Shown: positions 22,028 to 34,624, counted from the first letter of the stretch. The stretch: DNA of 46,279 bases from Thoreauomyces humboldtii (GCA_027596035.1 JADGJA010000081.1:1-46279), one strand, 5' to 3'. The notes: generated by a model not told the origin, from the sequence alone. A program made the numbers and translations.

Positions 22028-25000
22028 ATGCCCAATGTCGTCGTCGTCGTAGGAGCGAAGAAGGAGAGAATTTTGCAAATTGGGGGTTACCGGGTCAGCA
22101 AAAGAAAGGTTCAAGGGACTCGTGAGATTTCTTCCTGTTTTCCCATTCTTTTCGCTGGGGGGAACCCGCCGGGGTCTGTGGTCAAAGGAAGGTCCCCTGA
22201 CTTTACTGACCAGGTTGACGTTGAAAAATACATGCACCCGGTCGAGCAGCTCCTCAAGGTCGCTCGTCCGGGGCACAAGGGGGTTCCCGAGGTGCGATCC
22301 GTACCCCACTCCCCCCTTCAGGCACAGAGTCCGGGGTCTCACGTTTTGCTTAGATCATTGACGACCTCAAAGTCAAAGGTGGGAAGCGTGACTATCAGAG
22401 GGTTGGAATAGCAATTGTCTAGCGTTTGGTTATACCTTATGGCTGCGTGATCGTTAGGCAGAGGAGCAGCTTGTGTGTACATCAAGTCGCTCTATGACAC
22501 GGTCTCCTATGCAGCACCGGTCGGAAACTCGTTGGCAAAGATATCTTTCCAGCTCCTTACTCCTCAGGATCCCGATCCAAACGGTGTCATAGAGCTATCT
22601 GATCGTCAGGATGCCCTCGCTCGCGTTACTGCTGAGGTGCGGGGTGCGGTCTTCGATCGCCGACGAGTGGGGCGAGCGGGCAGCTCGAAGAAGAATGGCG
22701 TTTTTGATGCTGGTTTCTGCTATGGCAGATATTTGTAGCGCTCGATCTCACGCTCCAGGACCTCGAAAAGTGGGTGCCGCCGCAGGCAGTGCCTCACGTG
22801 CTTCTGGCTTTGAACACGTATGTCGGAACTCTCTCGTTACGTCGGCGCTATTGTCGGTGGTTCATAGAATGCTTCCACCGCCTAGGCCTGAAGCGATGTC
22901 CATATCGCATCCTGGAAAGAACCCAATGGTTCTTGTTAGCCGATACGTGTTGAAACTGGTTCTGTCGGAGGACCTGATCATGGAGGATCTGCTGCAAGCG
23001 GTGGCCGGACACGCCGATTTTCTGATGGAGGCTGTGGAGTCATTGTGCGCTCAGGTCCGTCTAGCGACGTTTTCCCAAAACGGAGAGGATGTGCAGAGAA
23101 CCAAGGCTCAACACTGTCTTCTGTCAAGTAGAAGGCTGAGACGGCTGATTACTACGATCAGGCAGTCATTTGCCAACTCTCGGGCGAGCTAGGAGAGTAC
23201 TACTTTGCCGCGGACGACTTCCCTACGGCCCAGCAATGCTTTCGAAACGCGGGAAAGGTACTGGCTAGCCTGGGAGACGCAGTTTCAACGGAACCCTTCT
23301 GGTATGTCGGCATCTTAGGAAGCTTTATGTCTGGCTGAACGTAGTCCTTATGCAATTCTCAAAGCATAATGAAGCCGAAGCGAATGATGTCCTGTCTTCA
23401 AGCTTGCTCTGCTGAGAGAGCCGTGACGTCCAACGATATCGAAGCCCCTGAGCTCACCGATCGCAGCAAGGCGGTCGCTGCCGTCATGCGATGCCGAGGG
23501 TCGTCGGAATACGATGCACCGGGCTTGGAAGACATCTTTCTCTGGGATGCCGACCAGCACTCCTTGCCTCCGGAACTCAAACTCATTGTTGTGGAAGAAG
23601 CATACATGAAGGGATTCCGAGGAGCGGCAGCTAAGCTCGGAGTGTGCATCGGGCTGGCGAAACAGGGAACGGCAGGTAAATGTGTCTGAATCCGACTCAA
23701 ACACCGCAACTCGCTTTCTCACAAAATCAAATGTGCAGACGCGATGGTTGATGAAGTTCCAGCGGTTTCTATCCTGGTGTGGAAGACGTTTCAGGAAGCA
23801 TCCGAGCTCTTTGGGTGGCTTCAGGAACTACTTCATAAAGTAATCAAGCCCGCTCATGGCACGACGGTCGGAGGATCTGCCGAAACCCGGCACGCTCGCT
23901 TTGCTGCCTTTGCTGCCCAGTTATGTCGGCGGGTAGATAAGCCTGGAATATGGATCGCCGTATCAAGATTTGGTATGTGGCTCGTTCTCAACGGTCAATA
24001 ATCGCTGTATTCATGATTCCGGACTGATTCCGTTCGAAAGTGAGTACACCAGCTTTCCAAGAACACGTCAGAGGGATCCAAGCCAAATTGGAAGCGCAAA
24101 AGAAGGTAGTTTTCGCTGGACTAGCAAGTTTGTATACGAAGATGAACTGAAATATACATCCACACAGCTCGGTGAAAGAAAGCCGGCGCCATTAGCCGTG
24201 CCTGATGTCGAAATCCACGTAAGTGTCCTCCTCAAGCTTCGTAGCGTGTGATGCTGGTAGGCTCATATTTCTTCGGAGTATAGCTACGTCTGCGTTTGTT
24301 GAGTGTATTGACCGACGTGGACATCGAATATTTGAGGACAACACTGCCAGGCATTACAAAGGTAATACTATCTATTTGAAATTCTTGAACGGATAATATT
24401 CTTACGTCAGGCTTGTGACGTAGTTAAAGTTCATAAGCACCCTTCTCGAGCATTGCCAAGCCGCTCAGGCAGAGGTGAGCTCGTCGTGTTCATGTTTCCT
24501 CCCAGGAACGGGCAAGTTAAACGTGGAATGTTACTACTCTCTTTCAGGGCGGTTATTTGCATGCGGAGCGCCTCCTGATGATGGCCTCGCAGCTCTGTCT
24601 GGACGATCCTGAGCAGTATGCTCGTCTCACCCCCGCCGAACAAGCGTACATCAATACATCGGGAGTCTGGGTTGATCAAATGAAGAGCATCGTGCTACCC
24701 GCAGGAGATGGCGCCGCCGAGGCTGTTCCGATCATCAAAAATCTGGTGATGAAAGCTCTCGAAACTCTCTACAAGGGCCTAGGCGTCAATCAGGTAGCGT
24801 TTCGCTCTATGCATCGCCGTATTCAGCTTGGGTTCTGGCATTGACAGGTCCTCGCACTAGAATCTTCCTGGGAACGATTACTTTGTATGTCTCGTGATAG
24901 CAAGAGTTTAGGCATTGACTTTCGTCTTACCCTCACAATGTTGCCTGGCATCAGGTTCAACTATATTGCACCCTGATTCAACTAGGCGACGAGGGTTTGG

Positions 25001-26796
25001 ACAAGTATCTTGGCATTCTCGCAGAGAAAATGCTCGACAAGAGCAAGGAAGGGGTTTTTCGCAGTGCCGGTGAGAAGGCAAACGAGGCTCCTTTCATCCT
25101 GATTAGAAAAATCGTTTTTAACAGCCTCCTTGTCAGATATGCTACGAGCGAACATGCTCTATATTCTTACAACGATGGTGGCGCGATGTATGACGTTGTT
25201 TCAGATCTGGACTCTACCGCCAGGTTCGTACAAAGGGTCTCTATTACACTTATGAGGCGTACTGAAGTAACCATTCGCTCAGGCTGTATCGAGACCGAGC
25301 TCTTGGTACGCATTGCCACACAGGCGCCTGAGAAGATTGCGGAGACAAAAGATGCCGCGATGGGTCTGGCGGTGTTCCTGGGAGATGCCGGACCGCCGGC
25401 GGTGGTACGTGGGCTTTTATGCAAGACTGTCCGGTTACCCAGTCCCCACGGCTGAGAAAGGCATTACCCTTATCAATAGTCGGCTCGAGAGTATCTGCTC
25501 AAGATTCTGCGGAAGGTGGGGCAGTTATCGAAGCTAAAGGTAGTTGGGTCCCTACTAGCCGGCACCGTGCGACACTTGCAGAAGGATGACCGCATGGTAA
25601 GTGAGGTTGACACTTCTCCGGGTAAAGATATCGAAACAACCTTGCACTAACCGCAAAACGAACTTGCAAAGGCCCGCATCCCGATTCTGGGCGTCCTCTC
25701 GCATGTCACCAACAGGGAGGCCGTTAATCGTCCCATTGACCCGACGTAAGTCTTCCGCATATCTCATCTCTTATCCAACTCCTGACAATGGGTTCTGCCT
25801 CCCCGGACAGCATCGCAGCCTTGATACCCCTGATTCAAAGCGTGCGCATGATATCCTCGCCGCAGCTCCTACGGCCCGAAATGGGACCGGCGGTCCTTGA
25901 GTTCCTTCGAGGACTGTGGGTGCTTCGATTGAGCTACGAGCCCAATGAGAAAGACGTCTACTTCGCGCTGGGAGACCTTCATTCGGCGCAAGGAAGATTC
26001 CCGGAAGGGCTACGGTAGGAGCTCTTCGAGAAATATGTGTTTTGTAACGCGTACTAAGTCTTGTGTCGATCAGGATGTACTTGGACGGCATGGCTGTCCG
26101 CTCCTCCAATTTCGCCACGCCTATCCTCGTTCATACGGACAACCTCTCGGATGTGATGCCTCGGGTCAGCCGCTGTGCCGCGCTTTGCAAAGGTGCCCGC
26201 CGAAGAGTATATCGCCATAGCTATAGTCAGACGGCGTGAAGAGCTCATCAGTGTGTTCTCACGTTTAGATTACCTAACGGCGATAGTACTCGCACAACTC
26301 TGTAATCCACCATTACAAGCTCGCTACGAGTATCTCGTCAAAGCGCTCGACGACCAGGTCGCCGCGGGAAATCATGAAGGCGAACACGCCGTGTCGGATT
26401 TGTTTTTGGCCGATCGCCCGGCACCTTTCGGCGTTCTATGTCCGATCTGGGATCAGGATCTTTTGGAACATGTCGTTGGTAATTTGCTAGAAGACCTCGC
26501 ATCGTGGCAACGGGCCGTGTTCTGACATGTTTTTCTGGGAGAGCAGGTTACTTCAAGCGAAAGGGTGACCTGGATACTATGCAGCTTGTGGTAGGTTTTA
26601 GATAGCGACTTCTCCACTACCGAAGCAACTGAGCTAAATGTGGTGAATGGAACCACAGATCCGCGTGATCGCACGACAGGAGCTGGCTCCCGCCGAAGCC
26701 CCACGATCTCACGACTCATACGTCTCAATGGTGCTTAGCCGGCATCTGCGTTTTGCCCGTCAAGCAGCGATCGCTCGCGCCGATCGACTAGACTGA
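22028..26796 (+). CDS. Integrator complex subunit 8 (INTS8) homologue
   Basis: This is a many-exon gene (about 18 or more) of helical/TPR-like repeats. Exons joined by phase give blocks that follow human INTS8 in order. ALARVTAE joins IFVALDLTLQDLEKWVPP (22740-22790), matching the N-terminal LKWDLDILEK region. YYDQAVICQLSGELGEYYF (near 23146-23202) and FRNAGKVLASLGD correspond to the first TPR segment. MKPKRMMSCLQAC and DQHSLPPELKLIVVEEAYMK (23550-23608) match the KRLAGYCQAC and SLPVQFR elements. GDLHSAQGRFPEGLRMYLDG (near 25970-26085) matches the late TPR. The C-terminus IWDQDLLEHVVGYFKRKGD joins TMQLVIRVIARQELAPAEAP, then VLSRHLRFARQAAIARAD. These mirror the human IWDVTILEYLTYLHHKRG, IAIKAIGQTEL and QAMAKLY parts. 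INTS8 helps recruit PP2A to Integrator in animals. The start is not resolved; 22028 is only a candidate, and the first secure coding is near 22490. The gene converges with bystin. Confidence 0.75.
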
Positions 26797-26906
26797 GTGC
26801 CTACGAGCTTGATCACACCGACGACCAATCGTGGTTCTATGTAATGTATTTGAACAAAAAATAATAATGACAGGAGCGCACGCGCGGTAAGAGTGAAAGC
26901 TTCGTT

Positions 26907-28411
26907 TCAGATGTCGATATCCATACCCTCCTCCATGATCTCTGCTCTGCTCGCGGAACCGGCCAGCTCGCGGCGGATCTCTGGGGTGATGCCGTCGTGG
27001 GTTTTGCTTCGGATGAGCTCGAGAAGCGCGTCTTTCTGTTCAGGCGTCATATCCTCCTTGTACCTGAAGGAGATGGTATCAGCACAGGACGCAGACGAGA
27101 TGGACGAGCGATATGCAACATGCGTGTGAAGGCTTACCTCTGTGCGAAGACAAGCAACGCCTGATGCCACAAGACGGGCATCTCCCTGTCATCGTTCTTA
27201 AATCTTATGAAGTGGAAGACGAGAGCGTCGACGACTTTGAACGGCAGGGCGTACTTTTTGTCGAGCAACACGCGGATGAAGAGGCTGTTTGCTCCCGAGT
27301 AATCCATCTCTGCGAGCTTGAGGAGTCCGGCGGCCGAGTGGAGCACGGGTATGCTGACCTTGCTAATGACGCTTCCGACGATCGCGGCCTCTCGCAGGGT
27401 GCACGTTCCGGTCTCGCAGAGGGGAAGCAGGAGTCCCTTGAAGAAAGCGGCCGGCTTGTACAGCGCCTTCTTGAGGGACATGTAGAGGTGGTAGTTTAGC
27501 TTCTTCGTCTCTGCGATATCGTCGCGGATGCGGTCGAGGAGGACGAGGGCAAAGAACCGTTGCGCCATCTTGTCCTTCAGGTTGGAGACGAAGATACGGG
27601 TGGCCTGGTAGGTCGCCTGCGGCGTCCACTTTTCGGGATGCGTGAGGTACAGCACGTCCTCCCAGTCCGCAAGCGATGGGATGATCTTGAAGGTCTTTGG
27701 CAGCTTCCCGGACTTGTACCGGGAGAGCAGTAGCCCGACCTTCGTGTAGACGTCGATGATCTTTTCGTTCATTGAAGGAGGGACCGGTCCGGCGGCTCCT
27801 CCTCCTCCTCGTCCACCACCCGATACATCCATGGCTCCTGCGTCGGCGGCGTCCCCCGCAGCCTCCGCGGCGGCGATCTTGCCCATGATGAGATCCGAGA
27901 GGTTCATCTGCTTGCGTGGCTCCTTGGCCATGAAGGTGTCGAGGAGATGCTGATCGGCGGCATCAATGTCCAGCTCTCCGTCCTCCACCTCGTACTCGTC
28001 GTACTCGACCCCGTCCTCGAGCTCGTCCTCTGCCTCGTCGTCCGAGTCGGCCACGAACCGCGTGGACTTTCCCAGGGGTGCTCGCGCGGCAGAGATCCCT
28101 CCCGCCGCTCCTCCTTCTCCCATTGACCGTTTCCGTGCGGCGGACGCGTCGGCGTGCCCTTCCCTCTCGATCTCCTCCTGCTGCTCCCTGACGATGTTGA
28201 GGATCTTTCGGGAGGTTTTGCTGTCCAGGAACTCTGCTGGGACGGCTTCGCCGGAACTCGGAGGTCTTTGGGATGCAGCTGCTGCTGCCTTTGCGGCTGC
28301 TGCGCGCTTTGAGGGTTTCTGCACGACCTCGGTTGAGGCGTCCTTTGCCATCTGTACGTGGAGAGGGTCATGACGAGGACCCAGACTCCGTGACTTTTTC
28401 TGAACGCCCAT
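26907..28411 (-). CDS. ENP1: bystin / Enp1, 40S ribosome biogenesis factor
   Basis: Exons 28411-27138 and 27063-26907 (74-nt intron) give 476 residues. Enp1/bystin is needed for 18S rRNA processing and cytoplasmic 40S maturation. The N-terminus GPRHDPLHVQ matches the RHDPL element of yeast Enp1, so the Met at 28411 is preferred over the internal one. A long disordered Ala/Glu/Asp-rich region follows (EDELEDGVEYDEYEVEDGEL in part). The conserved bystin domain is clear: EKIIDVYTKVGLLLSRYKSG, PEKWTPQATYQATRIF, KDKMAQRFFALVLLDRIRDD, KKLNYHLYMSLKKALYKPAA, FFKGLLLPLCETGTCTLREA and LLDKKYALPFKVVDALVFHF. The terminal exon carries YKEDMTPEQKDALLELI, the usual helix at the end of bystins. Confidence 0.96.
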
Positions 28412-29050
28412 GGCGAATTGTATGCGCTGTGTCGTGTGGTATAAAGGCTAGGTTCGCCGGGTGACTTGACTATTACACGAGGGTCTTTCTGTGGACGCTT
28501 TGCATCGAGGTAGGAAAAAAAAAGAAAAATGGGGGAGGAAAACAGCAGAAGAGAAAGAGGCTATGCACGCTCTTCTTTAACCGCATTCGGATTGATTGAA
28601 CACTGCGGCACACACTCCGACCCTCCTCTGTGAAGTATGAACGGTTGCTCGCCAGTAGGGGATCCTCCACAACGGAAATTGCGATGGGTTAACTAGATGC
28701 CTTGCGATACCTCTACTACTGCTCGAGAGGTCTTCTCATTGAGCGCTCTCTTCAAAACGTCAAGCATGACTAGCTGTGTCTTGATCACTACCGAACGGCG
28801 CGGGAATGTTCTGTTGACCCAGCTCCGCTAACTCTAAAAATACCAAACCGAAACGAATACTCGGCACCGCCCTATCCCCGCCCCTGCGCTGCGTCTTCTT
28901 GTTCGTGATGCGCAGAAATAAAGGAGAAAGGACCGATTTATTTTCTTCTATGGGCGAAAAGAGTGCTCCTTTCAGCTTCCTATCTCCCAGCGTCCCGTTC
29001 CTACCGATCTATTCATCTGGGCGCCTTAGCGATTTGTGTGTTGTGAAACG
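28412..29050. other. divergent promoter region, no gene seen
   Basis: This 640-bp interval lies between bystin and the cyclin Y-like gene. An A-rich tract (AAAAAAAAAGAAAAATGGGG, around 28514-28534) lies about 110 bp upstream of the bystin start. No open frame here shows family motifs and no tRNA boxes were seen. Confidence 0.5.
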
Positions 29051-31471
29051 ATGGGAAACACAGGATCGACGGCGGGGGACAGCCACTCTGAACCATCGAG
29101 TAGTGCTGGTCTGAAGTCGCACCTGTCGTCTCACAGTCTGTACTCGCAGTCGACGGACCGCGAGAAAGGTCTTGTCCGCGGGCCTCCGGCTGCCCAAAAC
29201 CATCCCCGGAGTGCAAAGACCTCCCAGGCCCATCTCGCCTATGCCGCCGATGAGTCGGGAGGGCGAGAACGCATTCTGGAAAGTCGAGAAGTCCATGAGG
29301 ACCCGGATGACGTCGCGGACCGACATCGACGACATAGCCAGAATCCCCGCAACTCGCTTCTGCAAAGAAACAGGTTGAGCGGATCTGCATTCGACGTGGA
29401 CGTCGAGAAGGGAGACTCCGACCACTTTCGAGGCGTCTCGGCGCGGAAGGGCAGCTGGGCGGAAACGGTCGTGGGCGTTGTGGATGGGCTGTTTTCGGTG
29501 GCTAAGGAGACTGTCCAAGAGTCTGTTGCGGACTGGGCTTCTGCGAACAATGACCGAGCGTCAGCCATGCCTGGAAACTTCGCGTCCTTGGATCGTGGTG
29601 CGTCTTAGCAGAGAACTCCGGGGGTGAGATGCAGATGAACCAATGCTCTTCCTTGCTCAGGATCGCGTCGACAAGCGCAGAACGATCGCCGGCCTAGCTC
29701 TCTCGAAGAAGGGACGGCGATTCGCGCATCTAGTCAATCATCCCTTCCCAATCTCGCAGCTCGGCCGCCACCTGCCCGACAACCCGTCCAGGTCCATCCT
29801 CTCAGTATACAACCGCCAACGCCCACGGTCGTGACTGGACAATTTCCGGCACGGCATCAGCTCGCTCCGATCTCGAGGATGGTGCAGCCCATCAACATCC
29901 CCACCAGACCCCTCCCAAGTCACCCGCTGTCAGCATATCCAGAACCGCCGCAGTCTGCCATACCACATTCCCCACCAAAGGACATCGGCGACGGTATCTT
30001 GGCGCGACGTGCTTACGGTCGTACTGCCGAAATCGGTACTCCTACCCTCGCTGCTGCGTCTGGAGCTCCTGGCACTCGCTCGATGTCCCCATCTTCCCTT
30101 CGGTCGGCGCCTGTTTTAACAAATCCCGACGCTAGCAACTCTACCCGACCACCTCTGATTGACTCGCAACTACTGGCATCGGACGTGGGAAACCCAGATC
30201 CGCAACTACTGGCAACCGCGACCATCAGCGCGCCGAAACTAAGTCGAGTAGCAAAGTACAACTCCTGCTCGACTCTGTTCGTTGATTCCACAATCACCAA
30301 CGCGGACCTTACCGACACACTTCGCTGGTATGCATCGGTGACTGTTCCAAAAAGCTCCCCTTTGCCAGATTGCTCACGCCGTTCATTTCGACAGCGTCGC
30401 GAGTGCACTGGTAAATCACATGAAGGATACGACTCGAAAGGACCATTGCACACAGTCACCGGACATTCTTTCGGAGGAGAAACATCCGCTGTCGGTGAGG
30501 GCATGCTCGAAGATGTTGATGGGGGCAGCTTCATTTTGGCTGATTCGTTTTCATGTGGGCAACCTAGCAACAGATCCGGTTTTATCGAAGACGTCCAAAG
30601 GAAGAAGACGTGTTCAAGTTCTTGGAATGTTTATTCAACGCCGCCGAGCTGACCGCTGAATGCGGGATCATCACGTTGGTATGTAGTTGCTGCGTTCACC
30701 TTGTGTCGGCCGTATACTCATCAACGTCTCACCCCCTATAGATCTACGTGGAACGCATGATAAGCAATGCGTCACTCCGCATCACTTCGGCCAATTGGAC
30801 ACGCATAGTCTTGGGTGCGCTTCTTCTCGCTTCGAAAGTATGGGACGACCATGCGGTATGGAACGTGGACTTTGTGCAGATCTTTCCCGAGGTCGACGTG
30901 TCGGACATGTGAGTGAAGATTACCAAGCATTATTCCTGACTTTGAAGGACGCGCTGACACTTTTCTTTTAGGAACGATCTGGAGCGGTACTACATGGCGA
31001 CCCTGGCGTTCGATGTAAACATCAAGTCGTCAGAATACGCAAAGTACTACTTTGCTTTGCGAGATCTCACGGATTCTCCAGGGCGGCGAGATTTACCAAA
31101 GAAGCCACTCACGGCCAGCCAGAGGGGCCGGCTAGAGGTAAGAACGATACGTCGAGGGCTGTTCTTCCCATGCTCAGTTGACTCACCGTTCTTGTTCATC
31201 GAAGCCCCGGCCGCCCGCCATCCCTCCGAAAGAAGTAGAGCTCGAACTTCTCGCGCCCGGCTCCTCCTCCCAAGCGAACACGACCGACACCCTGTCGGGC
31301 CATTCCGAGCGTCGCAACGACGGGAGCGGCAGCGTCGGATCTCAAGCGGCCGTGACCGTGCCTCAGAACGCCAGGAGCGGGACCCTCGACCGAGTGTCCG
31401 GTACAGGGATCCGTCGATCTGCTAGCGACTATATTTTTGTGCCTACTGAACCTTTCGCGATGGTGATGTGA
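29051..31471 (+). CDS. cyclin Y-like membrane-anchored cyclin, about 674 aa
   Basis: Seven exons (29051-29597, 29661-30327, 30395-30494, 30568-30678, 30742-30908, 30972-31137, 31205-31471) sum to 675 codons with every phase consistent. The start MGNTGSTAG is an N-myristoylation consensus, just as cyclin Y begins MGNT. A long Ser/Pro-rich region follows. The cyclin Y-specific element [19 protein letters not shown] and [15 protein letters not shown] come next. The cyclin box reads [80 protein letters not shown] and [13 protein letters not shown]. In animals cyclin Y activates CDK14/16 at the plasma membrane; the fungal partner would be a Pho85/PCTAIRE-type kinase (inference). It is longer than animal cyclin Y (about 340 aa) because of the N-terminal linker and a disordered tail. 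Confidence 0.9.
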
Positions 31472-31656
31472 TGTGATCTGAAATTTATTTCGTGGAAATT
31501 TTATTTGATTGATACAAACATAGCGATGAAGATCATGTCTCAAAAGTATGAAACGCAAAGGGTCCACTCGGACGTGGAAGGTTAAGCATATCAGATGATA
31601 ACATTTACAAAAGTACAGTCAACAAGCATCGCGACCGATTGGATGGCAACTACAAA

Positions 31657-34426
31657 TCACTCAATCTGAAGCGCTTTCAGTCCAAAAGCCTCCACCACTC
31701 CTGGGCTCTGAGTCCTCATGATGATGGCGAGGGTGCTGTCGTTTCTCAACATGCTCTCGTTCCCGACCAGCTTGTTCCACCAGTGGAGTCCGATGCTGGT
31801 CTTCTTGAGTCTGTCGATGAGGTCGCACTGATCCGTCCAGGTGGCGAGAAGGGTTTGACGGTTGCCATAGTGGATCGGGTAGAAGCGCGTTGGTTGAAGG
31901 ACGTGAAGGTTGTCGCAGAAGGGTTCGTCGATGAGAAGGCTGGGATCATCGTAATCGGTGTTGATCAGACCGAAGGCAGGTCGCTCGGCCTGTCGCTTCT
32001 GGAGATGGGAACTGGACGGGGTGCGTCGGGTAAGGGTGATTGCCGCTGGAAAGGATGATGTAGGTGGCAGTGCTGCTTCCGGAGGAGCGTTGAATACCGA
32101 ATCGCTAGTAGACGCATCGGTCGTCTCCGGCACCGTGCTTTCGTCGACCGTGCTCGGCTTATCAGTGCTTTCGTTACTCGGAAGAGAACTGCTCCCCTCA
32201 TTCTTGGAATTCACATAGTCCGACGAAACTACATCGGAAGCGCCTTGTTGAGGAGAGACAGCAGGTTGAATCGCAGAGTTTTCAGCTGATCCCAGTTTGT
32301 CGACAGGGCCGCTCGAAGCCTCTGCCGCGGGGAGATGGGCGATTGGGCTGTCGGCGGAACCTAGCAAAGCCGCAGATGTCCCTACAGTGGAAGCCTATAT
32401 ATGCCTTGAGAAAGGAAGCGACTTGATAATCTGGGCTACAGACACTCACCTTCAGTGGTACCGGCAGAGGCAAAAGAGGTAAAGGAGGCAGGTTCGCTGG
32501 AGAATCTGGATGGCTTTCCTGGGGGGTGGAGGGCCCATCGCCAGCATCTTGAGGGCCGTTCGTGAAGGCTCCACTAATGGCCGCATTATTTTCTGGGTGT
32601 AGTTCTCCCGTGCCCCCTGACGTTCCCGTGTTAACTATCGCATCAACGGGGGTGGTTGTTCCAGGTTGCGTCCCCGATCCCGAATCGACAGCAAATCCAG
32701 GCGGGACGTCCGACGAGGCTTCCTGGTTGGTACCCTCTTTGGAAACATCGCCTGCGGGCGCTGGCGTCATCAGGTTTGTTGAAGCTCCCGAAAGGGGAGC
32801 AGGCATGCCGACTTTTGGGGGTGCCTGGGCTGGCCTGATAGGCAGAGGCTCCGCAGGAGCCTGACCACTGCTGGGGATGGCGGGATCAGAAGAAGACTCC
32901 GAGGAAGACTCCGGTGCCGGACTTGCTCCAAGATCTACTGGAGCTGCGTTCCCACTCGGTGGAATCAAGATAATCGGTGCAATAACGGGCTGTTGCTGTC
33001 CGGACGGTGGAGCGACAGGTTGCACTGACGGAGTCTGAGGTTGCGGGGCAGCTGGGGCCACAGGAACTGGCACAGCTGCTGGCGCAGGTACATCAGGTGC
33101 AGGTAGGTTTACTGGAGGCGCGACCGGGGCAGAAACAGGAGGCGTCACTGGCACTGCTTTTGGGGGTTTCGCGGGCGCAGGTTTTACGGCAGGTGGTCCC
33201 GTAGTTTTCGGGATGAGCCCGAGACGAAGACAGGTTTTTTGACATCTTTTTTGGAACATCCTCGTAACTGAATATGGTCCATTGTTCGCCCTTGGAGAGA
33301 AAAGGACTTCAGACTCGGCACCTATTGGACAACAAGGTCTCGAGAGCGCTTACCATTGCCATCCGTTCCATCCTTCGACAAACTCCTCCATCAGCGCCCA
33401 GACGAGCGAATCATGTTGAGGAAAGCTCATGGCAGCATTGTTGATACGATCTGCTTCTTCACGAGCAATGGAGCGACCAAGCGTATGCAGCGGGTTGAGG
33501 GAGATGATGTCCATGTCCATGTACACTCCCCCCTCCTTGTAGACGATGGCCAAACGGAGAGCGTTCCCCAGATTCTGGCCGACCCAGTGACTCTCTCGCC
33601 ACTTGCCTTCCTTCCACCAGCGTTCCAGAGGCGTATCCTGGAAGTATCGCGTATACTCGATCGGCTTGACGAGGACCCGAGATCCTATCTGAGATCCAAC
33701 CGCGGCCCGCCACTTGTCGAGCGTGCGGTCCAGATCCGTGACGTTCTTGGCGAAAACGGTGATGATGTGTTCCGGATTGAGTCTTGCTGCGGATTCTATC
33801 GAGCATAGATATCGATATGCTGTGAACGTCGGGTTGAAGTGAAGGAAGTAGATGTTCCTTGAGAGGGCAACGAAGGGAACTATCCCCTCGACTTCCTCCT
33901 GCTCTTCCTCTTCCCCATCGTCTCCTTGACGTGCCGAATCCGAAGCGACCTCGTACTTTGTGCCATCCTGGGCACTCCACGATTCCTCCGTGTCGTCAGG
34001 CTTGATCAGATTGGTCACGGCATGGTGCAGACTCAGCTTGAAATCCAAGCACTGCTTCGGCAGGGTGAGGATCTCCTGCTCACTGACCCGATGATGGTAC
34101 CAGACATCCCACCACAGCAACTTGTGCCTTTGTATCGTCTGATGCCAGCTATCCAGTCCTGTCGGCGAAAGGTTCGCGTAGGCTAGGACGGAGATGATGG
34201 AAAGCACGGATACGCAAGCGATGGTCATGAACAGAAAGGGTGGTCGCGTTGTTCTGGTCATTGTACGGTTCTTGGAAGATGACTGCTTGGATGACTTGCG
34301 CTTCCGTTTCGGGGACGGAACCGGGCTAGGGCTCACAGTCCCGGAGGAGCTGTTGGTGCCCGATGAAGAGCCTTCGTCGTAAGGCAAGCGTGGGATCGTG
34401 TCTCCGCTGGCATGACCGACGGTCAT
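31657..34426 (-). CDS. family 32-type glycosyltransferase with a long Pro/Ala-rich insert
   Basis: Three exons (34426-33354, 33290-32450, 32394-31657; introns 63 and 55 nt) join in frame to 883 residues. The layout is that of a type II Golgi enzyme: a short Ser/Lys-rich cytosolic tail, a transmembrane segment FLFMTIACVSVLSIISVLAY, then the catalytic part. The sugar-binding DXD motif lies in LRLAIVYKEGGVYMDMDIIS, followed by NNAAMSFPQHDSLVWAL and, across the splice, NNGPYSVTRMF. This is the pattern of alpha-1,4-galactosyl/GlcNAc transferases (Gb3-synthase/Och1-like GT32). A stretch of about 400 residues rich in Pro, Ala, Ser and Thr (roughly 33230-32020) then separates this half from the C-terminal element TRFYPIHYGNRQTLLATW and SIGLHWWNKLVG. 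An upstream in-frame Met at 34519 would add 31 residues. Donor and acceptor sugars are unknown. Confidence 0.82.
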
Positions 34427-34624
34427 TGTTGGACCGATCGAAGAGAGCCGGAAGGCAAGGTACAGGTACAGGTATGGATCGAAGGAGGAGGGGGATATCG
34501 CAAGCCAAAAGGTCGACAAGGTGATTGCGCAGCAGGAAGAGCTGCGCTGCGGGGCACGCTGGTCTGGTCTGTATGACTCACCTCGTCAGCGAGCACCTTT
34601 CCCCCCCTTTGCTTTCCCTCACAG

